Assembly (NCBI GenBank): GCA_023459095.1
Contig: JAEWVQ010000201.1
Coordinates: 1 to 22,449, forward strand
Length of the DNA stretch: 22,449 nucleotides
Direction: 5' to 3'
Source: Pseudomonadota bacterium
Lineage (GTDB): Bacteria; Pseudomonadota; Gammaproteobacteria; Burkholderiales; Rhodocyclaceae
Part shown: in pieces, positions 5,877-13,341 of the stretch
How positions within the stretch are numbered: position 1 is the first letter of the stretch
How the letters are laid out: every line of letters starts with the position of its first letter
Position numbers and translations under genes: made by a program
The notes under the pieces: model-generated
What the model was told of the DNA's origin: nothing
The model's input: only the letters and a program-made list of their open reading frames with translations
Databases searched by the model: none

Positions 5877-8138
5877 ATGCTGCTCGCAACCGATCTCGAC
5901 GGCACCCTGCTCGCAGGCCACCCCGAGTACCGCCAGCGCCTCTATCAACTGATCACCGCCCACCCCGACATCAAGCTCGCCTTCGTCACCGGCCGCGGGC
6001 TGGAGGTGGTGCTGCCGATCCTCTCCGACCCGACCATCCCGGCGCCCGACTACATCATCTGCGACGTCGGCGCGACCATCGTCGACGGCCGCAGCCGTCA
6101 GCCGGTGCAGCCGCTGCAGGCCGAGATCGACGCGCGCTGGCCGGGCGAACGCGCGGTCGCCGAAGCCATGGCGGCGTTTCCCGCGCTGGAGCGCCAGGAG
6201 GTGCCGCAGCAGCGCCGCTGCTCCTACTTCTGCGCGGCGGGCGCGGTCGACGACGCGGTCGCGGCCGCGGTCGCAGCGCTCGACTGCGACCTGCTCCATT
6301 CCGCCGGGCGCTACCTCGACGTCCTGCCACGCGGCGTCAACAAGGGCAGCACGCTGGCCGCGCTCGTCGCCCACCTCGGCCTCGACCGCGACGCGGTGCT
6401 GGTCGCCGGCGACACCCTCAACGACCTATCGATGTACGAAGCCGGCTTCATCGGCGTGTGCGTGGGCGAATCCGAGCCCGCCCTCCTCGACGCCACGCGC
6501 GACCGCGCGCGCGTGCTGCACGCCGAGCATACCGGCTGCGGCGGCATCCTCGAGGCGATCGCGCACTTCGGCTTTCTCGGCCCCGGCGGCGTCGACGCCG
6601 AACTGCGCGCGCTGAAGGCGCCCGGCAAGGCCGACCTGGTCATGGTCTATCACCGCCTGCCCTACGAGGAACGCGAGGAGGACGGCCGCAGCGTGCGGCG
6701 GCCGCCGAGTTCGCCCAACGGCATCATTCCGACCTTGCTCTCCTTCTTCGCCGACGGCCGCCGCGGCTCATGGGTGGCGTGGTCGATCCACGACGCGAAG
6801 AAGGCGCTGCCTTTCGAAACCCACACCACGGTGGACCGCGAACGCTACCCCGGGCTGGTCGCCGCCCGCGTGGCGCTCGCCAAGGATGAGGTCGACACCT
6901 TCTACAAGCGCTTCTCCAAGGAAGCGTTCTGGCCCACGCTGCACACCTTCTGGGAGCGCGCGGTGTTCCGCGAGGACGACTGGGCGGTGTTCCTCACCGT
7001 CAACCGCCGCTTCGCCGAGCGCACCGCGATGGAAGCCGCCGAGGGCGCGGTGGTGTGGGTGCACGACTACAACCTGTGGATGGTCCCGGCCTACCTGCGC
7101 GAGCTGCGCCCCGACCTGCGCATCGCCTTCTTCCACCACACCTATTTCCCCTCGGCCGACGTGTTCAACGTCCTGCCATGGCGGCGCGACATCGTCGGCA
7201 GCCTGCTGCAGTGCGACTACATCGGCTTCCACATTCCGCGCCAGGCCGAGAACTTCGTCGACGTCGCGCGCGGCGTGGCGCCGCTCAAGCAGCTCGAAAC
7301 CCGCGCCTGCGCGCCGCGCTACCTCACCTACGGCTGCGCGGTCGGGCTCGACGAGGTCACCACCGCGATCGAGGTGCACGGCCGCCGCATCGGCCTCGGC
7401 GCGCATCCGGTGGGGCTCGACCTCGGCCGCGTGCAGGCCGCGCTCGACGCCCCTGGCGCGGCCGCGCGCCGGGCCGCGCTGCGCGCCGAGCTGGCCGGCG
7501 TGCGTGTCATCCTGGCGGTGGAGCGGCTCGACTACACCAAAGGCACGCTGGAGAAGATCCTCGCCTTCGAACGCCTGCTCGACGCCCATCCGGAGCTGAT
7601 CGGCAAGGTCACCCTGCTCGCGGTGTGCGTGCCCGCGGCCAAGGAGATGACGGTGTACGACGAGTTGCAGGCGCGCATCGAGCAGGCGGTGGGCGCGGTC
7701 AATGGCCGCTTCGCGCGTGTGGGGTGGACGCCGGTGCAGTTCTTCTTCCGCGCCCTGCCTTTCGACGAGGTGGTGAGCTGGTACGCGATGGCCGACGTGA
7801 TGTGGATCACGCCCCTGCGCGACGGCCTCAACCTGGTGGCCAAGGAATACGTCGCCACCCAGGGCCTGACCGGCGGCCACGGCGTGCTCGTGCTCTCCGA
7901 ATTCGCCGGCGCCGCCGCCGAGCTGCATGGCGCCTTGCTCACCAATCCGCACGAGGTCCACGACCTCACCGCCAAGCTCTACCTCGGCATCGCGATGAAG
8001 CGCGCCGAAGCCGAGGCCCGGCTGCGCGAGTTGTTCGACATCGTTCGCCACAACGACATCGCGCGCTGGGGGCAGGAGTTCCTCGACGCCGTCGAGGCCG
8101 TGCCCCGCGCACTACCCGCCGCGCGCGACGCGGCCTGA
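5877..8138 (+). CDS. ggpPS: Glucosylglycerol-phosphate synthase/phosphatase fusion (HAD + GT20)
   Basis: This is a 753-residue two-domain enzyme. Residues 1-245 form a HAD phosphatase of the sucrose-phosphatase type: nucleophile motif DLDGT (D6, D8), the TGR motif, lysine in NKGST, and the acidic GDTLND motif. From about 253 a GT20 glycosyltransferase begins with MVYHRLPYEE, then SSPNGIIPTLLSFF. It carries WVHDYNLWMVP, FFHHTYFPSADVF and ends with LRDGLNLVAKEYVATQ. SPNGI(I/L)PTL is typical of glucosylglycerol-phosphate synthases rather than OtsA. The domain order and length match the GgpPS fusions known from Stenotrophomonas and some pseudomonads, which make glucosylglycerol from ADP-glucose and glycerol-3-phosphate. 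The ATG at 5877 is preceded by AAAGGAGA, the best ribosome site in this stretch; an upstream GTG at 5844 is rejected. Trehalose-phosphate synthesis is the main alternative. It probably supplies a compatible solute under salt stress. Confidence 0.85.
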   Translation: MLLATDLDGTLLAGHPEYRQRLYQLITAHPDIKLAFVTGRGLEVVLPILSDPTIPAPDYIICDVGATIVDGRSRQPVQPLQAEIDARWPGERAVAEAMAAFPALERQEVPQQRRCSYFCAAGAVDDAVAAAVAALDCDLLHSAGRYLDVLPRGVNKGSTLAALVAHLGLDRDAVLVAGDTLNDLSMYEAGFIGVCVGESEPALLDATRDRARVLHAEHTGCGGILEAIAHFGFLGPGGVDAELRALKAPGKADLVMVYHRLPYEEREEDGRSVRRPPSSPNGIIPTLLSFFADGRRGSWVAWSIHDAKKALPFETHTTVDRERYPGLVAARVALAKDEVDTFYKRFSKEAFWPTLHTFWERAVFREDDWAVFLTVNRRFAERTAMEAAEGAVVWVHDYNLWMVPAYLRELRPDLRIAFFHHTYFPSADVFNVLPWRRDIVGSLLQCDYIGFHIPRQAENFVDVARGVAPLKQLETRACAPRYLTYGCAVGLDEVTTAIEVHGRRIGLGAHPVGLDLGRVQAALDAPGAAARRAALRAELAGVRVILAVERLDYTKGTLEKILAFERLLDAHPELIGKVTLLAVCVPAAKEMTVYDELQARIEQAVGAVNGRFARVGWTPVQFFFRALPFDEVVSWYAMADVMWITPLRDGLNLVAKEYVATQGLTGGHGVLVLSEFAGAAAELHGALLTNPHEVHDLTAKLYLGIAMKRAEAEARLRELFDIVRHNDIARWGQEFLDAVEAVPRALPAARDAA

Positions 8139-8167
8139 GCGCGGCGCGCGCGCAATCCGGGCGGCGA

Positions 8168-9478
8168 TCAGGCCGCGGCCAGCTCCGCGATCGCCGCCGC
8201 GTAGGCGGCGGCATCGCGCCCATCGGCCAGGCTGCCGACCACCGCGCCGTCGAGCGCGAGCGCACCGCCCTCGTCCACCACCGCCTCGCCCTGCTTCAGG
8301 CGGGCGATGCTCTGCCCCGCGCCCTTGGGCGAATCGAAGCCCACGCTCTGCACGATGAGCTGGCCATGGCCGTCGACGAGCTTGAAGTAGAAGCGGCCGT
8401 CGCCCTCGCGGTACTGCTTGAACTGCGGCAGCGCGACCTTCGCCCTGAGCTCGGCGCGCGCCTCGGCGGCGGTGGCGAGGTTGCGCAGGCCCACGGCGTG
8501 GCGCAGCTCGGCGAGGAAGGGCGTGGCGAAGGCGCGCGCCTTCTCGGCGCCCTCCTTGAGACGCCGCTCGATCAGCGCGGGCTGGGCGATGAGCTCCTCG
8601 TAACGCGCGCGCATCGGCGCCACCGCGGCGTCGATGCGCTCGTACACCGCCTGCTTGGCCTCGCCCCAGGCGATGCCGCCGGCGAACGCGGCACGCATGG
8701 CCGCGGTCTCGTCCGCGCTGGCGAAGGCCTGGTAGAGCTGGAACAGCGCCGAACCCTCGGCCTCCTTCGGCTCGCCCGGCAGCCGCGAGTCGGTGACGAT
8801 GGAATACACCAGCTTCTTCAGCTCGGCCGGCGGCGCGAACAGCGGAATCACGTTGTCGTAGGACTTGCTCATCTTGCGCCCGTCGAGCCCGGGCAGGGTC
8901 GCCACCGCCTCGTCGATCGCCGCCTCCGGCAGCACGAAATGCTCGCCGTACAAGTGGTTGAAGCGCGCGGCGATGTCGCGCGCCATCTCGATGTGCTGGA
9001 TCTGGTCGCGCCCGACCGGCACCGTGTGCGCCTTGAACATCAGGATGTCGGCGGCCATCAGCACCGGGTACATGAAGAGACCCATGTTCACCCCGGCGTC
9101 GGGGTCCTCGCCCTCGGCCACGTTCTTGTCCACCGCAGCCTTGTAGGCATGGGCGCGGTTGAGCAAACCCTTGCCGGCGATGCAGGTGAGCAGCCAGGTG
9201 AGTTCGGGAATCTCGGGGATGTCGGACTGGCGGTAGAACCACACCCGGTCGGCGTCGAGCCCGGCGGCCAGCCAGGTGGCGGCGATCTCCAGCGTCGAAC
9301 GCTGCACGCGCACCGGGTCGGTGGTGCTGATCAGCGCATGGTAGTCGGCGAGAAAGTAGAAGCTCTCGGCATCGGCACGGCGGCTTGCTTCGACTGCGGG
9401 GCGGATCGCCCCCGCATAGTTGCCGAGATGGGGCGTGCCGGAGGGCTTGATACCGGTGAGGATGCGTTGGGCGGGCAT
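8168..9478 (-). CDS. trpS: Tryptophanyl-tRNA synthetase with C-terminal extension
   Basis: This 436-residue class I aminoacyl-tRNA synthetase charges tRNA-Trp in the cytoplasm. The HIGH-type signature reads PSGTPHLGNY (about 12-21) and the KMSKS loop is intact (GRKMSKSYDN, about 200). DQIQHIEMARDIA and GVNMGLFMYPVLMAADIL are typical TrpRS core segments. Bacterial TrpRS is usually about 330 residues; this one carries about 100 extra. They include FKQYREGDGRFYFKLVDG and VGFDSPKGAGQSI (about 350-395), which look like a single YegP/DUF1508-type unit. Similar longer TrpRS proteins occur in other betaproteobacteria, so this is likely lineage-typical. The ATG at 9478 fits the conserved N-terminus; a TTG at 9508 would add ten basic residues and is rejected. 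It is convergent with ggpPS (29-base gap) and divergent from yfiR. Confidence 0.95.
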   Translation of the reverse strand: MPAQRILTGIKPSGTPHLGNYAGAIRPAVEASRRADAESFYFLADYHALISTTDPVRVQRSTLEIAATWLAAGLDADRVWFYRQSDIPEIPELTWLLTCIAGKGLLNRAHAYKAAVDKNVAEGEDPDAGVNMGLFMYPVLMAADILMFKAHTVPVGRDQIQHIEMARDIAARFNHLYGEHFVLPEAAIDEAVATLPGLDGRKMSKSYDNVIPLFAPPAELKKLVYSIVTDSRLPGEPKEAEGSALFQLYQAFASADETAAMRAAFAGGIAWGEAKQAVYERIDAAVAPMRARYEELIAQPALIERRLKEGAEKARAFATPFLAELRHAVGLRNLATAAEARAELRAKVALPQFKQYREGDGRFYFKLVDGHGQLIVQSVGFDSPKGAGQSIARLKQGEAVVDEGGALALDGAVVGSLADGRDAAAYAAAIAELAAA

Positions 9479-9515
9479 GGCGCGGCGACGGGAAATGGAA
9501 AAAGGCAAGGGCGGC

Positions 9516-9521
9516 AGTTTA
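9516..9521 (-). promoter_or_regulatory. Possible -10 element for trpS
   Basis: On the minus strand the sequence reads GCTAAACTGCC, with TAAACT matching four of six -10 bases, 37 bases upstream of the trpS ATG. No convincing -35 lies at the usual distance. The same GCTAAACT octamer precedes the divergent yfiR gene. Confidence 0.35.
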
Positions 9522-9565
9522 GCGCCTCGCCCCGGAGCACGCTAACCCGCGCCCCGCGCACGGCT

Positions 9566-9598
9566 CGCTCACCGCCCGCTCACGCCCCGCTCACCACC
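9566..9598. repeat. Three tandem 11-bp repeats between trpS and yfiR
   Basis: CGCTCACCGCC, CGCTCACGCCC and CGCTCACCACC follow one another without a gap; each begins with CGCTCAC. A weaker relative, CGATCAC, is at 9606. An 11-base period places the copies on nearly the same face of the helix, as expected of sites for cooperative binding, but no protein is known to bind here. The rest of the 194-base intergenic region (9479-9672) holds only the two TAAACT hexamers. Confidence 0.5.
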
Positions 9599-9654
9599 GC
9601 CGACCCGATCACGCTCCGCACCGTGTTGCGCGCCCGCCCTCAACCCGGACCGGC

Positions 9655-9660
9655 TAAACT
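9655..9660 (+). promoter_or_regulatory. Possible -10 element for the yfiRNB operon
   Basis: The sequence GGCTAAACTCC contains TAAACT, ending only 12 bases before the yfiR ATG. If used, transcription would start about six bases before the ATG, giving an almost leaderless mRNA. This would fit the absence of a Shine-Dalgarno sequence there. No -35 is recognisable. Confidence 0.3.
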
Positions 9661-9672
9661 CCATGCACTGCC

Positions 9673-10269
9673 ATGACACCGCCACCACGCGCTCACTCCG
9701 TCCCGCGCCGGGCCGCCGTCGTCCACCTCGCCCGGCTTGCCCTGCATGCGCTCGTCGCCACCGCCGCGGCGGGCGCGCATGCCACCGCCGACGCGCCCGC
9801 CGAACACGCGCCGGGCATCGGCGCGATGGTCTGGGGCATCGTCAGCTACACGCGCTGGCCGCAACCGCCGCAGCCGCTGCGCGTGTGCATCGCCGGCACC
9901 ACCGCGCACGAGGACGACATCCGCGGCGCCTCGACGTGGACGCCGCCCGAGCGCAACTGCGTGATCCACACGCTCGCCGAGGCCGAAGACCCCGCCGCGG
10001 CCTGCGATCTGGTCTATGTCGGCGCCCTCGCCCCGGCCGCCACCGCGGCGCTCATCGGCCAGCTCGCCGGCAAGGCCGTGCTCAGCATCGGCGAGGGCAG
10101 CGACTTCTGCTCCGCCGGCGGCATGTTCTGCATCGAAACCGGGGCGCACCGCGGCGGCGACGCCGGCCCCCGGTTCGGCGCCAACCTCGACGCGATCTCG
10201 CGCAGCGGCCTGCGGGTCAGCCCCCAGGTGCTGAGGCTGTCGCGCCAACTGCGCAGGCCGACCCCATGA
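9673..10269 (+). CDS. yfiR: YfiR family periplasmic repressor of the diguanylate cyclase YfiN
   Basis: This 198-residue protein has an N-terminal signal peptide (hydrophobic stretch about 15-36, probable cleavage after AHA near 37). The mature part is a YfiR/DUF4154 domain: GAMVWGIVSYTRWP at the start, the QLAGKAVLSIGEGSDFC segment, and the family ending GANLDAISRSGLRVSPQVLRLS. Cysteines at 72 and 111 (39 apart) and at 146 and 153 (7 apart) keep the spacings of the two disulfides in Pseudomonas aeruginosa YfiR (71-110 and 145-152); an additional cysteine is at 96. In that system YfiR holds YfiN inactive from the periplasm, and reducing or envelope stress lifts the repression. The stop overlaps the yfiN start in ATGA, indicating translational coupling. 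The ATG at 9673 lacks a clear ribosome site. Confidence 0.9.
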   Translation: MTPPPRAHSVPRRAAVVHLARLALHALVATAAAGAHATADAPAEHAPGIGAMVWGIVSYTRWPQPPQPLRVCIAGTTAHEDDIRGASTWTPPERNCVIHTLAEAEDPAAACDLVYVGALAPAATAALIGQLAGKAVLSIGEGSDFCSAGGMFCIETGAHRGGDAGPRFGANLDAISRSGLRVSPQVLRLSRQLRRPTP

Positions 10270-11534
10270 GCGGGCCGCGCACCACCCTGTTCACCGCGCT
10301 GCGCCGCACCAACCTGCGCTCGACGCTGCTCGCCGTACTCGTCGCCGGGGTCGCGCTGACCGTGGTCACCTTCGTCACCCTGCGCAGCCAGCAGCACGCC
10401 AACCTCGACCTCGTCGCCCGCACCCTCGCCTATTCGACCGAAGCCGCAACCCTGTTCGCGGACGCCGCGACCGCCACCGAGATCCTTACCCAGATCGCCG
10501 AGCGCGAACACCTGGTGAGCGCCACCCTCGTCACCCGCGACGGCCGCACGCTGGCACATTACGCGGCACGCCCCCAGACCCCGGGCGAGCGTTTCGGCGC
10601 CCTCGCCGGCCGGCTGGTGTTTCCGCAGCAGACCCGCGCCGACATCACCCACGACCGCCAGACCCTGGGCGAGATCACCCTGCGCGGCGACGGCAGCGTG
10701 TTCGTCGGCTTCTTCCTCAAGGTGTTCGCCGTGGTCCTCGCCAGCCTGGCGCTCGCCATGTTCGCGGCGCGGCGCATGGCGCGGCGCATGGAGCAGCACA
10801 TCGTGCGCCAGCTCGACACCCTCGCCTCGTTCGCCCACGCCACCCGCCTCAACCAGGCCTTCGAGCGCCGCCTGCCGGCCTTCGACGTGATCGAGTTCGA
10901 CGAACTGGGGCAGGATTTCAACGCCCTGTTCGGCGAGATCGAGGCCCGCAACGCCGAACTGCTCGCCCGTCAGAACAATCTGGAGCAGGCCAACGCCTCG
11001 CTCTCCCACCTCGCGCTGCACGACAGCCTCACCGGGCTCGCCAACCGCGCGCGCTTCGACGAGCGCCTGCGGCACGCGCTCGACGAAGCGCGCCGCAGCG
11101 GCGGCCAGCTCGGCCTGCTCTACCTCGACAACGACCGCTTCAAGTCGATCAACGACCGCTACGGCCACGCCGCCGGCGACGCCCTGCTGGTCGAGGTGGC
11201 GCAGCGCATCCGCGGCGCGATCCGCGACAGCGACCTGGTCGCCCGCCTCGGCGGCGACGAATTCACCGTACTGCTCGCGCCGCTGCGCGAGCCTGCCGAC
11301 GCGGCCCACGTCGCCGACAAGATTCTCGCCGCGATGGCCGAGCCGCTCGTGCTCACCCCCGAAACCACGATCGTGCCCGGCGTGAGCATCGGCATCGCGA
11401 TCTTTCCCGACCACGCCGCCAGCGCCGAACAGCTGCTGCGCGCCGCGGACCACGCGCTGTACCGCGCCAAGCATGCCGGCCGCGGCACCTGGCGCACCCA
11501 CGAACCCGCACTCGACACCCCGCAACAGCCATGA
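10266..11534 (+). CDS. yfiN: Membrane diguanylate cyclase YfiN/TpbB (CHASE8-HAMP-GGDEF)
   Basis: This is a 422-residue inner-membrane enzyme making cyclic di-GMP from two GTP. The first membrane helix is at about 19-39, then a periplasmic sensor of about 100 residues (EAATLFADAATATEILTQIA is typical of CHASE8 domains). A second membrane helix is at about 143-163, then a HAMP linker and a GGDEF domain from about 245. The active-site motif is an intact GGDEF at 329-333. An RDSD inhibitory site sits at 320-323 with the standard five-residue gap, so product inhibition is expected. The metal site reads LYLDNDRFKSIND, with asparagine in place of the more common LDxDxFK pattern (DNDRFK), a minor variation. 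Both ends overlap the neighbouring genes by four bases, fixing this as the middle gene of yfiRNB. Confidence 0.94.
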   Translation: MSGPRTTLFTALRRTNLRSTLLAVLVAGVALTVVTFVTLRSQQHANLDLVARTLAYSTEAATLFADAATATEILTQIAEREHLVSATLVTRDGRTLAHYAARPQTPGERFGALAGRLVFPQQTRADITHDRQTLGEITLRGDGSVFVGFFLKVFAVVLASLALAMFAARRMARRMEQHIVRQLDTLASFAHATRLNQAFERRLPAFDVIEFDELGQDFNALFGEIEARNAELLARQNNLEQANASLSHLALHDSLTGLANRARFDERLRHALDEARRSGGQLGLLYLDNDRFKSINDRYGHAAGDALLVEVAQRIRGAIRDSDLVARLGGDEFTVLLAPLREPADAAHVADKILAAMAEPLVLTPETTIVPGVSIGIAIFPDHAASAEQLLRAADHALYRAKHAGRGTWRTHEPALDTPQQP

Positions 11535-12046
11535 CGCCTCCATCGATCGCGCGCTGGCGCGCCGCCCTGGCCGCCTTCGCGTTCGCCGCGCTCGCCACCG
11601 TCCTCGTCGGCTGCCAGACCCCGCCGCCCGCGAAGGGGCGTTTCACCGACGCCCAGATTGCCGCGCTGATCAACGCCGGCTTCACCGAGTCGGACGCGGG
11701 CTGGGGCCTGAACCTCGACGGCCGCATCCTGTTCGGCAGCGCCACCGACCGCCTCACCGACGAGGCGCGCCGGACCATCGCCCATGTGGTCGAGGCGCTG
11801 AAAGCGGTGGACATCGACCGCCTGCGCGTCGAGGGCCACACCGACACCACCGGCGACGACGCCTACAACCTGAAGCTGTCGCAGCGCCGCGCCGACAGCG
11901 TGGCGCAGGCAATCGCCGGCCTCGGCCTGCCCTATGCCAACATCGAGCGCCAGGGCCACGGCAGCGCCCGCCCGATCGCCGACAACGCCACCGCCGAAGG
12001 GCGCGCGCAAAACCGCCGGGTGGCGATCATCGTGCTGGTGGAGTGA
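11531..12046 (+). CDS. yfiB: YfiB-like OmpA-family outer-membrane lipoprotein
   Basis: This 171-residue lipoprotein has a signal sequence ending in the lipobox LVGC, with the lipidated cysteine at 28. A short linker precedes an OmpA C-terminal domain (about 58-171). The peptidoglycan-binding signature is clear: VEGHTDTTGDDAYNLKLSQR, then GLPYANIERQGHG and NRRVAIIV, including the aspartate and arginine that contact diaminopimelate. In the YfiBNR system YfiB sits in the outer membrane and sequesters YfiR when activated, releasing YfiN. The start overlaps the yfiN stop (ATGA). The 3' end overlaps the end of the convergent small gene by 20 bases. The gene order R-N-B and the overlaps make the assignment strong although OmpA-like lipoproteins are widespread. 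Confidence 0.9.
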   Translation: MTPPSIARWRAALAAFAFAALATVLVGCQTPPPAKGRFTDAQIAALINAGFTESDAGWGLNLDGRILFGSATDRLTDEARRTIAHVVEALKAVDIDRLRVEGHTDTTGDDAYNLKLSQRRADSVAQAIAGLGLPYANIERQGHGSARPIADNATAEGRAQNRRVAIIVLVE

Positions 12047-12443
12047 GCGCCCAGCGCATCACCGCGGTGGCGCCGCCGCCCGGGCGCAGATCGAACCACT
12101 GCGATTCGGTGCGCCCGCCGAAGGTCGCGGTGACCCGGTAGCGGCTCGCCGCGGGCACATCGACGACGGCCACTGGGCCGCAGTCGGCGCTGACCGCCTC
12201 GAGGTCGTTGAGCGGGTCGACGATGCGCAGCCCGACGTCGCTCAGATAACGCCCCTCGGTGCTGGCGAACACCAGGGTGAGCGCATGGCGCCCGGCCTCG
12301 GCGCGCATCGCGGTCGATTCGTCCACGCCGATGCCCCCGCAACGCAGCTCGATGGCGCCCGCGTCGGCCTGCGCCGCGCCGCCCAGCGCCATCGTCAGCA
12401 CCGCGAGCCCGCTGTACAACCTGCCTCGCACATGCTCCTTCAT
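12027..12443 (-). CDS. Small exported protein of unknown function
   Basis: This is a 138-residue product. The ATG at 12443 is preceded by an excellent AGGAGGAGA; the frame is open further upstream, but those codons encode only arginine-rich low-complexity sequence. Residues 1-28 are a signal peptide (basic start, hydrophobic LAVLTMALGGAAQA), so the protein is probably periplasmic. The mature part has two cysteines (LRCGG near 35 and ADCGP near 93) that may form a disulfide. Alternating hydrophobic segments (ALTLVFAS, VAVVDVPAASRYRVTATFGG) suggest a small beta-sandwich, perhaps of the carboxypeptidase-regulatory type. It is tail-to-tail with yfiB, overlapping by 20 bases. I do not recognise the family and assign no function. 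Confidence 0.7.
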   Translation of the reverse strand: MKEHVRGRLYSGLAVLTMALGGAAQADAGAIELRCGGIGVDESTAMRAEAGRHALTLVFASTEGRYLSDVGLRIVDPLNDLEAVSADCGPVAVVDVPAASRYRVTATFGGRTESQWFDLRPGGGATAVMRWALTPPAR

Positions 12444-12500
12444 CGTCCTCTCCTCCTGCACGCCGGCGCAGCCCCCGACCCCGATGCGACCGGCGCGCGG

Positions 12501-12524
12501 GCGGCGGCGTTCCCGCGCCGCCGC
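12501..12524. repeat. GC-only inverted repeat between marC-like gene and the small exported gene
   Basis: GCGGCGGCG, loop TTCCCG, then CGCCGCCGC form a perfect 9-bp stem. It lies downstream of the MarC-family stop on the minus strand and upstream of the small exported gene. There is no T-run, so it may be a factor-dependent terminator aid, an mRNA processing hairpin, or chance in GC-rich DNA. Confidence 0.35.
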
Positions 12525-12580
12525 GGCGCAAGCGTAAGCAAAAGCCACTACGCCCATGGGTCGTCGAGCCCCGGACCGGC

Positions 12581-13213
12581 TCAGGCCAAGCCGGGCAGCA
12601 GCGTCTTCAGCCCCTGGGTGATGATGCTCACCGCGATCGCGGCGAGCAGCAGCCCCATGATGCGGGTGGCGATGTTAAGGCCGGTGACGCCGAGGCGACG
12701 CATCATGCCGTCGCTCAGGCGCAGCGCCAGCCACACCAGCGTCGCCACCAGCCAGATCTCGCCCAGCAGCACGACGATGTCGAGCCAGCCCCGGCTCTTG
12801 TGCGCATAGATGATCGCGGTACTGATCGCTCCCGGACCGGCGAGCAGCGGGATGCCCAGCGGCACCACGCCGACCTGGTCGCGTTCGTGCGCCTCGCTTG
12901 CCTCCTCCTCGGTATGGCGCGCCGGGCCGGCGCGCGCATTGAGCATGGACAGCGCCATCAGCAGGATCAGGATGCCGCCGCCGACCTGGAACTCGGGCAG
13001 GCCGATGCCGAAGAAACCCAGCACGAGCTCGCCGGCGAGCGCCGAAATCGACAGCACCACGGCCACGGTGAGCGCCGCCATGCGCGCGGTGACGCGGCGG
13101 CGCGCGAGGTTCTCGTGCCCGCTCAGCGTGGTGAACGCCGACACCGCGAGCAGCGGATTCACGATCACCACCAGACCGATGAACATGTTCAGCCAGTCGT
13201 ACCAGCGACTCAT
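12581..13213 (-). CDS. MarC family integral membrane protein
   Basis: This is a 210-residue inner-membrane protein with six predicted helices, the standard MarC size. Family marks include NPLLAVSAFTTLSG in the first helix region, GIPLLAGPGAISTAIIYA after the central loop, and the C-terminal ATRIMGLLLAAIAVSIITQG. The cytoplasmic loop (about 95-115) is charged (HTEEEASEAHERD). MarC proteins were once linked to multiple antibiotic resistance, but that link was not supported later and their function remains unknown; they are sometimes annotated as possible NAAT-type transporters. The ATG at 13213 has AGGGAG seven bases upstream. It stands alone on the minus strand, with a possible TAGAAT -10 about 52 bases upstream of its start. 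Confidence 0.92.
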   Translation of the reverse strand: MSRWYDWLNMFIGLVVIVNPLLAVSAFTTLSGHENLARRRVTARMAALTVAVVLSISALAGELVLGFFGIGLPEFQVGGGILILLMALSMLNARAGPARHTEEEASEAHERDQVGVVPLGIPLLAGPGAISTAIIYAHKSRGWLDIVVLLGEIWLVATLVWLALRLSDGMMRRLGVTGLNIATRIMGLLLAAIAVSIITQGLKTLLPGLA

Positions 13214-13264
13214 GCGACGCTCCCTGAAATCCGGCCCGCGCCGCCAGGGGGCGGCCGGCGCCCG

Positions 13265-13270
13265 ATTCTA
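13265..13270 (-). promoter_or_regulatory. Possible -10 element for the MarC-family gene
   Basis: On the minus strand GGGCTAGAATCGGG contains TAGAAT, five of six bases of a -10 hexamer, in an otherwise GC-only stretch. The predicted start would give a leader of about 45 bases. No -35 is recognisable. Confidence 0.4.
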
Positions 13271-13341
13271 GCCCGCCCTGCGGCCCGCCGCGGTGGCCGC
13301 AAGACGCGCGGCGCCCTTTCCTGCGCCCGTGTTCGCGGCCC

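Noticed and set aside
4280..5905. A 541-codon minus-strand frame opposite the MFS gene
   Set aside because: Charged, repetitive composition (Ala, Arg, Glu, Gln, Gly), with no domain. The hydrophobic MFS helices on the other strand explain it.
5877..8138. Trehalose-6-phosphate synthase/phosphatase (OtsAB fusion)
   Set aside because: The HAD domain is N-terminal and of the sucrose-phosphatase type, and the glycosyltransferase carries SPNGIIPTL as in GgpS, so GgpPS fits better. It is kept as the main alternative.
9479..9508. TTG start at 9508 for TrpRS
   Set aside because: It adds ten residues (three consecutive Arg) before the conserved MPAQRILTGIKPSG start, with no ribosome site.
9663..11534. 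A single 623-codon plus-strand frame running through yfiR and yfiN
   Set aside because: Its first 200 codons are an arginine-rich antiphase shadow of yfiR. The second part is yfiN itself, which starts at the ATG at 10266 with an ATGA overlap.
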